DNA of 64,000 nt. It comes from Parvularcula sp. IMCC14364. Its GTDB lineage: Bacteria; Pseudomonadota; Alphaproteobacteria; Caulobacterales; Parvularculaceae. The stretch's first letter is position 1. Each line of letters starts with the position of its first letter. Shown piece after piece: positions 36,806-46,604 of the stretch. The notes under the pieces were generated by a model, which did not search any database, was not told where the DNA came from, and saw only the letters and a list, made by a program, of their open reading frames with translations. The DNA is taken from assembly GCF_030758415.1 (NCBI RefSeq), contig NZ_CP132334.1, positions 992,001 through 1,056,000 on the forward strand, written 5' to 3'. The position numbers and the translations under genes are program-made.

Positions 36806-37771
36806 ATGGGCGCATACGGCCTGCAAAGCCATATTTGGAATAACAACCTGAAGTCCATTTTACTGATGGCAGGTTTTCCGTTTTTGCTCTGTGTGCTGCT
36901 ATATGGATTTATCCTGATGACCGCCGGCGTTTCTGGCAGGTTTGTCAATCTGCCAGAGGCCATGTTGGCCTCTTGGGGCATGTTCTTGCAAAACTGGCCA
37001 TTGGCGCTCATTGGGGCGGCAGTCTGGTTTTTGATCGCATGGATGTTCCACCAGAAGATGATTAACGCAGCAACCGGGGCCAAGCCTGTCAGTCGCAAAG
37101 AGGCACCTGATCTCTACAACATGCTTGAAAATCTGTGTATTGAGCGTGGCATGACGATGCCGCGCTTGTGTATCATCAATTCTGCTGCCCTGAATGCCTA
37201 TGCCAGTGGCATTGATGACAGTAATTATACCGTCACGCTGACAAGTGGTCTCATCAAGACACTGGATCAGGCAGAGTTGCGGGCTGTTATTGCCCATGAG
37301 CTGACCCATATTCGCAATAGAGATGTCCGGTTGCTGATTATCTCAGTCATATTTGTCGGTATATTTTCTTTTATCGGCGAGCTGATTTTTCGTGGCTTCT
37401 TCCGTGTCGGGCGTCATGCCGGCGGCTATTCACGAGGGCGCAATGGTGACAGCCGGGGAGGCGGCGCTGTCATTCTTATTGCCATCGCCATTATAGCCGT
37501 TTCCTACCTTTTGGCTCTGGTGATCCGCTTCGCAATTTCCCGGCGACGGGAATATTTGGCCGATGCCGGGGCGGTCGATTTGACCCGTGATCCGGATGCC
37601 ATGATCTCGGCCCTGAAGAAGATCAGCGGTCGCTCAGCGCTGGAAGTTCCCAATGATGTGCAGCAGATGTGTATTGATAATGATCAGCCCTTTGCAGGTG
37701 TTTTTCTGACGCACCCCAAAATCGAGAAGCGGATCGCTGCCCTTGTCGCATATGCGGGCGGGCAGAATTAA
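36806..37771 (+). CDS. M48-family (HtpX/Ste24-like) membrane zinc metallopeptidase
   Basis: This 321-residue inner-membrane protease has two N-terminal helices (residues about 15-40 and 55-80), the zinc motif AVIAHELTHIRNRD near 163-176 with catalytic Glu, a second pair of helices (LLIISVIFVGIFSFIGEL; VILIAIAIIAVSYLLALVI), and the third ligand region RREYLADAGAVDL. It degrades damaged or misfolded membrane proteins in known homologs. It forms a unit with lemA and ends at a strong hairpin terminator. Confidence 0.92.
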   Translation: MGAYGLQSHIWNNNLKSILLMAGFPFLLCVLLYGFILMTAGVSGRFVNLPEAMLASWGMFLQNWPLALIGAAVWFLIAWMFHQKMINAATGAKPVSRKEAPDLYNMLENLCIERGMTMPRLCIINSAALNAYASGIDDSNYTVTLTSGLIKTLDQAELRAVIAHELTHIRNRDVRLLIISVIFVGIFSFIGELIFRGFFRVGRHAGGYSRGRNGDSRGGGAVILIAIAIIAVSYLLALVIRFAISRRREYLADAGAVDLTRDPDAMISALKKISGRSALEVPNDVQQMCIDNDQPFAGVFLTHPKIEKRIAALVAYAGGQN

Positions 37772-37861
37772 TTTCCAAGACTCTGGCCCGCTGGTTGTGG
37801 GATACTTGATTTAAGCAAGACGACTTTCATGCGCTCTTCAGCTCTGAACAGTGACAAAAGG

Positions 37862-37890
37862 AGCTGCGCTTTCCAGGAGCGCAGCTTTTC
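37862..37890. terminator. bidirectional hairpin terminator between the M48 peptidase and decaheme genes
   Basis: AGCTGCGCT pairs perfectly with AGCGCAGCT around a 7-base loop. T-rich sequence follows on the plus side (TTTTCATTTT) and the mirrored A-run precedes it, so it can end transcripts from both sides. It lies in the 143-base gap after the M48 gene and before the decaheme stop. Confidence 0.85.
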
Positions 37891-37914
37891 ATTTTGGTGA
37901 CATGATCTATCAGA

Positions 37915-40900
37915 TCACTCGGGCAGGTAACTGCCCATGTCTGGTGTGTCGTTTACGGTGAAGATTTCGCCATCATCATCAAGGAACAGGTCTTCCATCT
38001 CTGTCCGGGTGAAAGGTCTTGATCCCAGTCGCCCAAAGACAGCCATCTGATGACCTGTTTCATCCACAGCACGGTCACGATCCAGCCCCTTGGAAAGCGC
38101 AAGCGCGGCTGATTTGGTGCGCTTCCAGGCAATCAGTTCCGGGTTGGGTGCGGGGGAGAAGCCATAGAAATTTGGCTGCAATGTCGGGCTTGTCAGCTGC
38201 AGCAGTTTGAAGCCGTTCACACCGTCCGCAACATAGGCAAACAGGGAAGCATTGGTGGTGGCCACCATCACGTCTCTGGCATCAGAAAGCTTTCCGTCCA
38301 GCGTAACCTGCTGGAAGATTTCAGGCTCCTCCGCCTTTTCAATATCGACAATGACCAGGCCTTCGCTGCCTGCGGCAACATAGGCATATGTTCTGGCAAG
38401 ATAGACCTTATGCGCATCCGCAAACGGAACAGTTGCAGACGGGATGTGCACAGGCGCATCAAGTGTCGTGATATCCATCAACTCCAGGCCATTTGCCGTC
38501 GTCACCCACAGATAGCGGAATTGGACAGCGGTTGCGCGGGCATCATCCAGCGGAATGGTGCCCTTGTGAACAGGCTGAAGCGGATCATCAAGATCAATGA
38601 TGGCGAGGCCTGCATCTGTTGTGATGTAGGCAATATAGCCAGCAAGAGTGATGTGACGTGCACCGCTGAGAATTGCCCCTTCATTCCAGGTCAGTTGACG
38701 TTCAAGGAAGTTGTTCAGTGGATCACCATCAGCCATTGTATTTACATCAACCAGGATCAGGCCTTCTTCCGAGTCCACGACCACAGCGTAGTTGTAGATA
38801 GGGTGGAACGGTTGCTCCTGATTATCGACGCGCATCAGGTCACCAACATTGCGCTCTGGCGCAATCGGCTGGGTGGTCGGCAGGGCCATGCAGGTTGCAT
38901 TATTGGTCTTCACATGTGTGTCGTGACCAAGTGGAGAGAATGGCGCGGTGATGGAGCGTTCCGAGAAGCCTTTGTTGCCGATGCTGGCAATGTCATAGAC
39001 ACGGAAGCCTCCTTTGCCTTCAGCAACAAACAGGTATTCACCACGATGCTGCAGGCAGTTGACGGCACCTTGAGTATCCTGCCGGACATTGGCGATCTCT
39101 TCCAGGGCACCGGTTTCGCCAGACCCCTTGTTGTCCAGATCGAAAATCCGGCCACGGATCCAGTTTACGAGTTCCCGATCATTCTGCTCGACATGCTTCT
39201 CGAAATAATCCGGATAGGCATAACGATGAAGGTAGGAGCCGAACACAGCCTGTGGCTCATCCCATTCAGTCACCCGGATGGCTTCATAGGCGTCCGCAGT
39301 ACCAACCCAGGTATGCAGGCCGACAAAATTCACGAAGTTTGTACCAAGCAACAGGAGCTGCGCCATAATCGCGTTATTGTCATTCTCTTCAGAGACGTGA
39401 CAATCCGTACAGGTCTTTGTTTCTGTCAGACGGACCGTGTGCGGGAAGTGTGGTGCAAAGGCCTGTGAGGAATATCCTGAGGCTGCAATAGGTGGTTGCT
39501 GCACATAAATCCGTTCACGGTTTACGTTTGTGGAAGACAGAACAAGTGCTGATGTAGATCGGACAGGGGCGACGATGTTGTCTTTTGTTGTTTGGTGCTT
39601 ACCCAACTGGAACATCTGATCACGGGCAACCTGAGGGTTATAGGTCGCATAGTTTCGCGTGGTAGTCCCCTCGAACTTGTTTTCTTCAACCTTCCAGTTG
39701 GCCTCAATCGGCAAATGACAGCCCCCGCAGGAAGTCGTCCAGGAGAGGTGACATGTATAACAGGCCATATCGTCATCATCATGTGCCCGCTCTGCTTTTG
39801 TGGCCCCTGGGCCCCAGAGGAAATCGCCATTAGCGTTTCGCGTATCGGTTACGAGCTTGGCGCGCGCAGATTTGTCATTGAAATCAGGGTGGTCTCTGTT
39901 CACAGAATCCTTGACCAGGGACATTTCCCATTCAACAGAAGGATCAATAATCGAGCGCTGGATCAAGGCACGTTGGCCATCGCGTGTCACCCATTCAAAC
40001 CGGCGGCGGCCATCAGGGTTACGCAAGGCAGAAAGGTCTGTGCCGCCCGGACGCGCTGCAACGTTGGATGTGCGCAAGGTAGGGTAGGCATCTGCTGTGC
40101 CGTGACAGTCACGGCAGCGTATTTCGACCGCATTGGCGACTTCACCGTGAATATAGCCATTGCCATGACTGTCCTGTGCAAAGTGGCAGTCTGCGCATTG
40201 CATACCGACTTCAGCGTGAATGGACATCATGTGAACGGCCTTGCCCGGATTGGTACCAGGCGGCACAAATTTTGGCTCATCGCCTTTGCGCCATTTTTCA
40301 GGATCGTCATTCTCAACGATATTGCCTTCGGCATCGAGGAGATTGCCATACCGGTCACGCTTGAAGATGGCGCGGAAATTCCAGCCATGCCCGTGATAGT
40401 CAGCGAACTGTGTGTCTTTAAGCTGCGGATTCAGGTCATACACATTGCGCAGGAATTCCGGGTCAGACCATTTGCCCCGGACAGCGGCACCTTCCGGGTT
40501 ACGATCCAGAATCTCGCGTTGTTCGGCGATGGTTGGGTAGCGTTGTTCTTCCGGCCACATGAATGGGGCATCGGATTCGTAATCCCACATTGTGTAGCCG
40601 TAATATGTATTCAGGAACATGTTGGGCTGGTGCATGTGGCAGTTCATGCACAATGATGTCGGGATTGCCCGTGTAAATTCGTGGCGCAGCGGATGGCCGC
40701 TGACATCATGCGGAATTGTCGGGTCCTTGGTTACGGATGTCCCGTCTCGGCCATATTGCGCGTAGACCATGGAGTGACGGATTTCACGATCGTTGGCGTA
40801 GACTACGTGACAGGATGCACAACCGGAACTGCGATAGTCACCCTGCTGTTCATTTGTCCCAAAGAACCATGTGAAGGGATCATTCAGACGTGTCTTGTGG

Positions 40901-42042
40901 ATGTTGAGGACAGGAATCGCCACACGCAAACCGGTGCCGGGACCACGGTTTGACTGCCGCAAATCAGGCCGACCTGGCTCCTCAAGGCGCTGAATAAGGC
41001 CAAGGGAGTTCGGCAGACCAACTTCGGCAAACTGTGTGATGACATTCCGGCCGCCACGTTCAAAGACGCGGAAAACATCGGCGGGTGGTACAACCTGCCA
41101 TGTCGGCAACGTGCCAAGAGCAGGCAGCGCCCCGCGCGCCAGCGCGTTCTCGGGCGGTATCTTGTCACAGCCCATCAGGTCGAGAATGGCATTGGGTTCT
41201 GTGCGTTCTACGCCCGGAGAGCACAGGCCGGCAGCGGTTCCATCCCGCGTATAGGCTTCACCAATCACGTAATTCTTGAATGGCAGGATGCCGTTATTAT
41301 ACGCCGCACCGCCCCAGAGCATGGCACCCGTGGCCATCAGAGAACGTTCAGCTGCCTGAATGATTTCGATATGGCAAGCACCGCAAGCTTCGCGGGCTAC
41401 CCTGTAATCAGATGGATTAACGAAGCGGATATATTCTGGCGCTTCCTTGTTAAGGAGTGTGTAGGAGCGTTCGGGATTAGCGGCAGAGGGCCAGTGCCAG
41501 CTTTCAGGATATGTGGGCAGAACATGCGCCGCATTGCGGTATTTCTCGAAATCGTTTTTGGGGGCAAAATAGTCACCGTCTTTTTTGCTGCCGCCATGCT
41601 CTTTACCGTCATGGCCTGACCCGGCATGGCCATCATCATGATGTCCGGCACCATCGCCATACTCATCCTTGTCATGGCCGCCTGCGTGCTCACCACCATG
41701 GCTGATATTGGCTTTTGTCAGATGTGCAGGCCATTCCACATCTTCCGGTAGGAACACGGTTGCATCGCCGCCGTGACAGTCCGTACACCCAAGGTTGATA
41801 CCGGGTGTTGCGTGCATGGAGGGTTCGTCTGTTTCAAGGTGACAGCTCATGCAGCCATCACTCTTGGCGCGCACCATCTCAAGTGTTTGAGATTTGGGGG
41901 CGTTGGGCGCCGTGACATATGTCACTTTTTGCGGCTTTTCCTTGTCGCCAGCTGCATATGCGGGCGACAAGCCAACAAGGCTTATCACACCTGCTGCCAG
42001 CACAAGCAGTCTGGTTAAATTGATCGTGCTTCCAGTAAGCAT
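37915..42042 (-). CDS. decaheme c-type cytochrome with C-terminal LVIVD beta-propeller
   Basis: This 1375-residue exported cytochrome has a signal peptide (residues 1-30, ending AYA). Ten CxxCH heme sites lie at about 64, 86, 220, 408, 465, 616, 643, 761, 772 and 878. Between sites 2 and 3 is a His/Asp/Gly-rich stretch (about 109-150) that could bind metal. From about 1000 to 1290 come roughly six repeats of the LVIVD type (LVIVDIEKAEEP, AIIDLDDP, LILVDVNTM), which form beta-propellers at cell surfaces. Heme domain plus propeller suggests a periplasmic or outer-surface electron-transfer and binding protein. It is the last gene of the minus arm, 13 bases after the barrel gene, so a barrel partner is likely. 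Electron donor and acceptor are unknown. Confidence 0.88.
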   Translation of the reverse strand: MLTGSTINLTRLLVLAAGVISLVGLSPAYAAGDKEKPQKVTYVTAPNAPKSQTLEMVRAKSDGCMSCHLETDEPSMHATPGINLGCTDCHGGDATVFLPEDVEWPAHLTKANISHGGEHAGGHDKDEYGDGAGHHDDGHAGSGHDGKEHGGSKKDGDYFAPKNDFEKYRNAAHVLPTYPESWHWPSAANPERSYTLLNKEAPEYIRFVNPSDYRVAREACGACHIEIIQAAERSLMATGAMLWGGAAYNNGILPFKNYVIGEAYTRDGTAAGLCSPGVERTEPNAILDLMGCDKIPPENALARGALPALGTLPTWQVVPPADVFRVFERGGRNVITQFAEVGLPNSLGLIQRLEEPGRPDLRQSNRGPGTGLRVAIPVLNIHKTRLNDPFTWFFGTNEQQGDYRSSGCASCHVVYANDREIRHSMVYAQYGRDGTSVTKDPTIPHDVSGHPLRHEFTRAIPTSLCMNCHMHQPNMFLNTYYGYTMWDYESDAPFMWPEEQRYPTIAEQREILDRNPEGAAVRGKWSDPEFLRNVYDLNPQLKDTQFADYHGHGWNFRAIFKRDRYGNLLDAEGNIVENDDPEKWRKGDEPKFVPPGTNPGKAVHMMSIHAEVGMQCADCHFAQDSHGNGYIHGEVANAVEIRCRDCHGTADAYPTLRTSNVAARPGGTDLSALRNPDGRRRFEWVTRDGQRALIQRSIIDPSVEWEMSLVKDSVNRDHPDFNDKSARAKLVTDTRNANGDFLWGPGATKAERAHDDDDMACYTCHLSWTTSCGGCHLPIEANWKVEENKFEGTTTRNYATYNPQVARDQMFQLGKHQTTKDNIVAPVRSTSALVLSSTNVNRERIYVQQPPIAASGYSSQAFAPHFPHTVRLTETKTCTDCHVSEENDNNAIMAQLLLLGTNFVNFVGLHTWVGTADAYEAIRVTEWDEPQAVFGSYLHRYAYPDYFEKHVEQNDRELVNWIRGRIFDLDNKGSGETGALEEIANVRQDTQGAVNCLQHRGEYLFVAEGKGGFRVYDIASIGNKGFSERSITAPFSPLGHDTHVKTNNATCMALPTTQPIAPERNVGDLMRVDNQEQPFHPIYNYAVVVDSEEGLILVDVNTMADGDPLNNFLERQLTWNEGAILSGARHITLAGYIAYITTDAGLAIIDLDDPLQPVHKGTIPLDDARATAVQFRYLWVTTANGLELMDITTLDAPVHIPSATVPFADAHKVYLARTYAYVAAGSEGLVIVDIEKAEEPEIFQQVTLDGKLSDARDVMVATTNASLFAYVADGVNGFKLLQLTSPTLQPNFYGFSPAPNPELIAWKRTKSAALALSKGLDRDRAVDETGHQMAVFGRLGSRPFTRTEMEDLFLDDDGEIFTVNDTPDMGSYLPE

Positions 42043-42055
42043 ACGGACAAGCCCC

Positions 42056-44341
42056 CTAATAAGTCACAGTGCCGTTGAACAGGATGGAATAATAATAATC
42101 ATCCCGTTCCTTGTTCTCGAACAAATCATCAAATCCATCTCCGGGCACAAGCGCTGCGCCAGAAAGGCGGAAAACAAAATTCTGAATAAATCTCGGCCGA
42201 TAGATGGTTGAGACAGAAACATCCCAGCCAATATCCTCGGCAATGTTCCCCTGTATGCGCAAGGCTTCGAGGGAGCTTGTATCTTCAAACCATAAGTGGT
42301 TCGCGTTGAGCGAAATGCGCAATGGCGGTGTCACGTCGAAGTCTGCGCCAGCCCCAAGCAGGATTGTACCCGGATTGGTGAAATTAGACTGGCCCTGTTC
42401 CTTGGATGAGCGCAGCGAATTCAGGACACCATTGCGCCCGTTGACGCTGATAACGCGGCCACCACCGGCAAACGGTATGGTCTGGCGTATCCAGTAGCTG
42501 GTATCGGCACCTGCAAACTGGGGGTTTTCGAAAATGGCATCAAAGCCCTTTTCTTCATCATCATACGGATCATCATCGCCACTTGCATACATGCCTGACA
42601 ATCTGAGGCGGATCCAGTTGTAATCAACGGAAGGCTCAACGGCGACGAAATAGGCATTAATGTCCGCTGGCTGGTCCGTAAAGATGCTGTTCCGGTTCTC
42701 TCCCAGTGCGTAATACACTGATGAAGTCCAGTTCATCCGTTTCCAGCGACCATCCATGTTATAGCCAAGATACACAGCGTCATAATCTCGCCCGCGAATG
42801 CTGCCGAGCAGGGCAGGGCGGACCGGGAAGCCGTTGTCATCAATCTGCACATCGTCTTTTTCCCGGTTCATATTGTAGACAATGGTGCCCTGGCTCGTCA
42901 TGCCAGGGAACGGGAAGTCCTGACGAAAGGCATTGGCGGCGAAGACGTAATCATCACGCAGCGCAGATGTTATGTCATTGAGACCGGAGTTGGTGTCTTT
43001 CTCAAGCCGGGCGAATGCTGCAAGATTGTATTGCCAGCGGTTGTTGTCCCGGTTGCCAAAGAAACGGATGCCGAACTGGTTGTCCTGAAACAGAAAGCCA
43101 CGGAAATCCGTGTTGAAAGGCTGAATGCCGAATCGCAGGGAATCAAAGTCATACCGGTCCGAGACGTTGCGGATGTGATAGTCCACAAAAGCTTCCTGAA
43201 TACCAATCCAGCCGTCGCGGCGTGTTGAACCCTTGCTGGGCTCCACAAACAGGACACGCTTTTCGTTGATATCCACATAATTGTAGTTGAAGGCAGCCGT
43301 GATCCGGTATTCGTAATCCTGCGGCTTGAAAGCAGTCGAACCTTTGATGAGGGCTGCCTGGGCAATAAAGGTCTGCGCCGCCACAAAGCTGTAGGCATCG
43401 CCAAACACGTCAAGGCGGCCCGGTAATTCGGTGGTCTGCACACCGACTGGCACAGGGAATGTCCGAGGTTCAATAATCGTGTCAGAGATACCGCTGAGAG
43501 CAATGAACCAGTCATCTGTACCCTTGATGGGCCGGTCGCCTTTGAGGGTGTTTTGCCCATACGGGTTGAGCAGGTTGTGATTTACCAGGCCAAGATTGGA
43601 CGCAAGTCGCCAGCGATCCGGTATCGGAACAGGATCACCGACAAGATCGTATGCTGTCGGCGGCTGGATACCGTCAAGATTTGGGGGAGCGACCCGGTTT
43701 TGCTCACCGATACGGGCAGGACGACCAGGGCGACGGCGAATGCCACCATTGATGGTGTCGCGTGTCGCAGGATCATATTCATCTGGATCATAATAGACCT
43801 GCGTTGCCAGATTAAGCTGCAACGGCGAACTGGCCAGAGAGCGATTGATGTCCGCAACGATGCTGTCTGCGCTCCAGTCTTCGGTTTCGACATAGAGGGC
43901 CGTTCCGTCCTCGACGCTTCCTTCAAGCGCTGCTTCGAGATCAGATAACAGTCCGTCATCAGGTTGAGCATCTGTGCTCTGCGACTGGTTCTGGCGCCGG
44001 GGTGGCTGCATCAGGGCCAGAGCGATGATTGCTTCATCCGGTTCATCGCTTGAGGCTTGTGTAGCCGTGCCGTGTGACTGTCTTGCCGCCCAGGTGTCCT
44101 GTATGTCGAATTCCACCGACGCGTATGTCGCAACCGGTGTCAGGTCCATCTGGAAGGACTCATCGGCGAGTGTATAGTTGATATCCGCCAGAATGGAGTC
44201 CGCACTGAGGTCAGTTGCGGTGCCAGCAATATCATTCTGCAGACTTGCTTCACTGCCGGGTATATAGCTGCAGCCGCAAACCAGTGCTGCAAGACTGGTG
44301 GAAAGAAGCAGGCGAGGGGAATTCATTTTATCGCGCAGCAT
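42056..44341 (-). CDS. predicted outer-membrane beta-barrel (porin-like) partner of the cytochromes
   Basis: This 761-residue exported protein begins MLRDKMNSPRLLLSTSLAAL, with a possible lipobox around VCGC (Cys24). I chose this ATG because AGTGAGG lies just upstream; the longer open frame lacks a signal. Residues about 40-230 contain two related units, LSADSILADINYTLADES and WSADSIVADINRSLASSP. From about 250 to the end, alternating strands rich in Tyr, Trp and Phe (GFLFQDNQFGIRFFGNRDN; YDAVYLGYNMDGRWKRMNW) and a final aromatic residue (VTY) fit an outer-membrane barrel. By analogy with porin-cytochrome conduits it may house or dock the decaheme cytochrome, 13 bases downstream. It does not match a porin family that I can name. 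Confidence 0.65.
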   Translation of the reverse strand: MLRDKMNSPRLLLSTSLAALVCGCSYIPGSEASLQNDIAGTATDLSADSILADINYTLADESFQMDLTPVATYASVEFDIQDTWAARQSHGTATQASSDEPDEAIIALALMQPPRRQNQSQSTDAQPDDGLLSDLEAALEGSVEDGTALYVETEDWSADSIVADINRSLASSPLQLNLATQVYYDPDEYDPATRDTINGGIRRRPGRPARIGEQNRVAPPNLDGIQPPTAYDLVGDPVPIPDRWRLASNLGLVNHNLLNPYGQNTLKGDRPIKGTDDWFIALSGISDTIIEPRTFPVPVGVQTTELPGRLDVFGDAYSFVAAQTFIAQAALIKGSTAFKPQDYEYRITAAFNYNYVDINEKRVLFVEPSKGSTRRDGWIGIQEAFVDYHIRNVSDRYDFDSLRFGIQPFNTDFRGFLFQDNQFGIRFFGNRDNNRWQYNLAAFARLEKDTNSGLNDITSALRDDYVFAANAFRQDFPFPGMTSQGTIVYNMNREKDDVQIDDNGFPVRPALLGSIRGRDYDAVYLGYNMDGRWKRMNWTSSVYYALGENRNSIFTDQPADINAYFVAVEPSVDYNWIRLRLSGMYASGDDDPYDDEEKGFDAIFENPQFAGADTSYWIRQTIPFAGGGRVISVNGRNGVLNSLRSSKEQGQSNFTNPGTILLGAGADFDVTPPLRISLNANHLWFEDTSSLEALRIQGNIAEDIGWDVSVSTIYRPRFIQNFVFRLSGAALVPGDGFDDLFENKERDDYYYSILFNGTVTY

Positions 44342-44348
44342 GTGGCCC

Positions 44349-46502
44349 TCACTTCCCTTGGCAAACATTTTGAGCGTCAGAATCAACAAACGGGGTAAAC
44401 GGACAGTTGATATAGCGCAGACGAATTTCTTCTCCGTTAACCGGCACGACAATATTGTCGGCACGAATCTCCGGCGGTGCGTTGTTGATGGTGCCCAGAC
44501 GCAAGCCCGCATTGTGCAGGCCGAGGAATGAAATCATGTCGTCCTGGTCAATCCCGTCACCGGACACGCCAATGCCGCCGACGAGCTCGCCATCACGATA
44601 GATTGGCACACTACCCGGGAAAATCTGGATGCCATTCTGCAGCCGGTTTTCTCCTACAGCAGACGGATTGTCTGCTTCCGGCAGGAAAGTGCAGACCGGG
44701 GCTGTGTCAGTAGGTGTGATATCACGCAGGAAGGCGGCATGTTCGATCACATTGTCCAGTACCAGATCAATCTGCAGACCGGTTGCAAACGGGCTCCAAG
44801 TATCGATTGGCAGAGAGAGCGGCCCGTTAACGGTATTGACTTCCCCATCCGGAAAATAGGGCCGTGAGAGGTTCCCGCCAGAGCGGTCAGCAAAAGCAAC
44901 CGTACCTGTCAAAGCCGTCTGGTCATTCAGGAAATCACGTACAATCTGAGTGTAGTCACGCTCCAGAGGGTCCGGAATGAACTGCCCTGATACGGCATCA
45001 GGGTTGGCCCGCGCAAAATCGCCGACAGGACTGGTGCCTGTATTCTGCAAGTCATCAGCTGCATTGGGACCAGAAAAGAAAGCGGCTGTGCGTGCCTTTT
45101 GCAAGGAAACGTCGGTGCCGAAAATCGGCGCATCCGGCCCGCGAATGACGCCGAGAATTTCGCCATTGGTGTCAACGATGGAGATGGTGACCTGCGCCAG
45201 GCTATTGAGAGGCTGGCGGATCTGTCCCCGGGCCTGAGCCATGATACCGAAAGATTCTTCCAGCAGGACACTGACCTCATTTGCCGTCAGTGGGGCGGAA
45301 ACAGTGCCGGCGTCTGTCCCGGCTATCGGCGGATAGCGATTGTTGCCGAAACCGTCACTGAGCACATAGGCGTCCGGATTGGAGAATTCGGCAGGGGTAA
45401 CAGCCCGGAAACCGGATTCTTCGGAGCCATAAGCCGTGCCTGCGCGTACGGTTACGCCCCCTGCATTCTCATAATAGCTCTTAACGGGTGTGAGTTGCCC
45501 CTCAACCCCATTGATGCTGGCAAATGACGGTACCGTAGAAGCATCAGTCATCAGATCATTTTCGGTTGCGTCCGAAAAGCGCAGGAATGTTCCGTCAACG
45601 GAAATGCGCCCGGCGCGGATATTGGTCGGCGCTGCGAAGCCGACAGCGCCAGCTATCGCGATCAGCTCTTCAATATCTGTGTCCAGGTCGAGTGTGTTGG
45701 TATCGAAGCCGTAATCATTGTCGGCAGAAACGCCGATAGCGCCCACGACAACACCGTTCTTGTAAAGAGGGATGCCGCCTGGGTCAGCCGCCAGCCCGAG
45801 TGGAGAGCGCTTGGGGCCGATCAGGGCGCCGCCAAAGCCGGTTGCGCCAAACTGCGACTGTGTATCGAGCCGCCGTGTGTTCAGGTCAGAGCAGGGCAGC
45901 TGACTGAACTGCACCCCAAAAAGAGGGCCGCTTTCAAGCCCGATGGTCGTTGGAGCAGGGGGGAAGTGTTCCTGCACAATCTGGCTCGCTGTGCGGGTTG
46001 TAAAGGCATTGCCCTGGGAGGAAAGGTAGGCTCCTGTGACTGCTTTTGCGATGGCTGTGACAGGGCGCGGCACAATGGTAATGCCCTGTACACCGCGATT
46101 ATCTTCAGGATTAACAGCGAAATCCACATTGGGACCGGAGCGGAGTGGTTCGACTGAGTTTTCAAAAGTGCTGAGGTCTGTAACAGTGTCGTCACTCGGG
46201 TCACTGTCGATAGTCCCGTTCATGGAAAAAACGGCCAGCACGTTGCCAACGCGGTCGACAACAGCGATTGAGGCCGGAATGTTGCGGGCAGAGGCTTCTG
46301 CCACGGCCTGTGCCAGAACGGTTTCAACGTCCGCGACGGTAAGGTTTTCCTGAGCAGGAATATCAAACGTCGCCTTCGGGCTTGGGGGCGTTCCTTCATT
46401 CGGGGCCGGCGCAGGATCGCTGCCGCCGCCGCCACTACACGAAACAACCAGCAATGCTGCTGATCCCAAAAGTAAGGATTTCAGGCTCGACCTTACTGTC
46501 AT
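44349..46502 (-). CDS. lipoprotein with two GlcG/HbpS-like heme-binding-type domains
   Basis: This 717-residue lipoprotein has a lipobox VVSC (Cys22) followed by a Gly-rich linker. Residues about 52-300 and about 390-710 each look like a GlcG/HbpS domain, with LTVADVETVLAQAVAEA and PASIAVVDRVGNVLAVF, then DGELVGGIGVSGD near the C-terminal domain end. HbpS proteins bind heme and sense redox stress; GlcG roles vary. In most genomes this domain is single and about 140 residues, so this double, enlarged form is unusual. It starts 102 bases after the pentaheme gene and ends seven bases before the barrel ATG. It probably sits at the membrane near the cytochromes. Confidence 0.8.
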   Translation of the reverse strand: MTVRSSLKSLLLGSAALLVVSCSGGGGSDPAPAPNEGTPPSPKATFDIPAQENLTVADVETVLAQAVAEASARNIPASIAVVDRVGNVLAVFSMNGTIDSDPSDDTVTDLSTFENSVEPLRSGPNVDFAVNPEDNRGVQGITIVPRPVTAIAKAVTGAYLSSQGNAFTTRTASQIVQEHFPPAPTTIGLESGPLFGVQFSQLPCSDLNTRRLDTQSQFGATGFGGALIGPKRSPLGLAADPGGIPLYKNGVVVGAIGVSADNDYGFDTNTLDLDTDIEELIAIAGAVGFAAPTNIRAGRISVDGTFLRFSDATENDLMTDASTVPSFASINGVEGQLTPVKSYYENAGGVTVRAGTAYGSEESGFRAVTPAEFSNPDAYVLSDGFGNNRYPPIAGTDAGTVSAPLTANEVSVLLEESFGIMAQARGQIRQPLNSLAQVTISIVDTNGEILGVIRGPDAPIFGTDVSLQKARTAAFFSGPNAADDLQNTGTSPVGDFARANPDAVSGQFIPDPLERDYTQIVRDFLNDQTALTGTVAFADRSGGNLSRPYFPDGEVNTVNGPLSLPIDTWSPFATGLQIDLVLDNVIEHAAFLRDITPTDTAPVCTFLPEADNPSAVGENRLQNGIQIFPGSVPIYRDGELVGGIGVSGDGIDQDDMISFLGLHNAGLRLGTINNAPPEIRADNIVVPVNGEEIRLRYINCPFTPFVDSDAQNVCQGK

Positions 46503-46604
46503 CTCAAATATACCTCCCCCAACGCCATCGGCTCAGGATCTCCAAATTCAGTTCACATCAGACAGCCTCGGACACAGGCTGCGAAAAATAACGACTTCTG
46601 GCAA

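Noticed and set aside
38410-39468. 352-codon open frame opposite the LVIVD region
   Set aside because: Antisense shadow of a real reading frame with no supporting signal.
39592-40656. 354-codon open frame opposite the decaheme gene
   Set aside because: It lies inside a gene whose heme motifs and codon pattern are clear; the antisense frame has no RBS or family resemblance.
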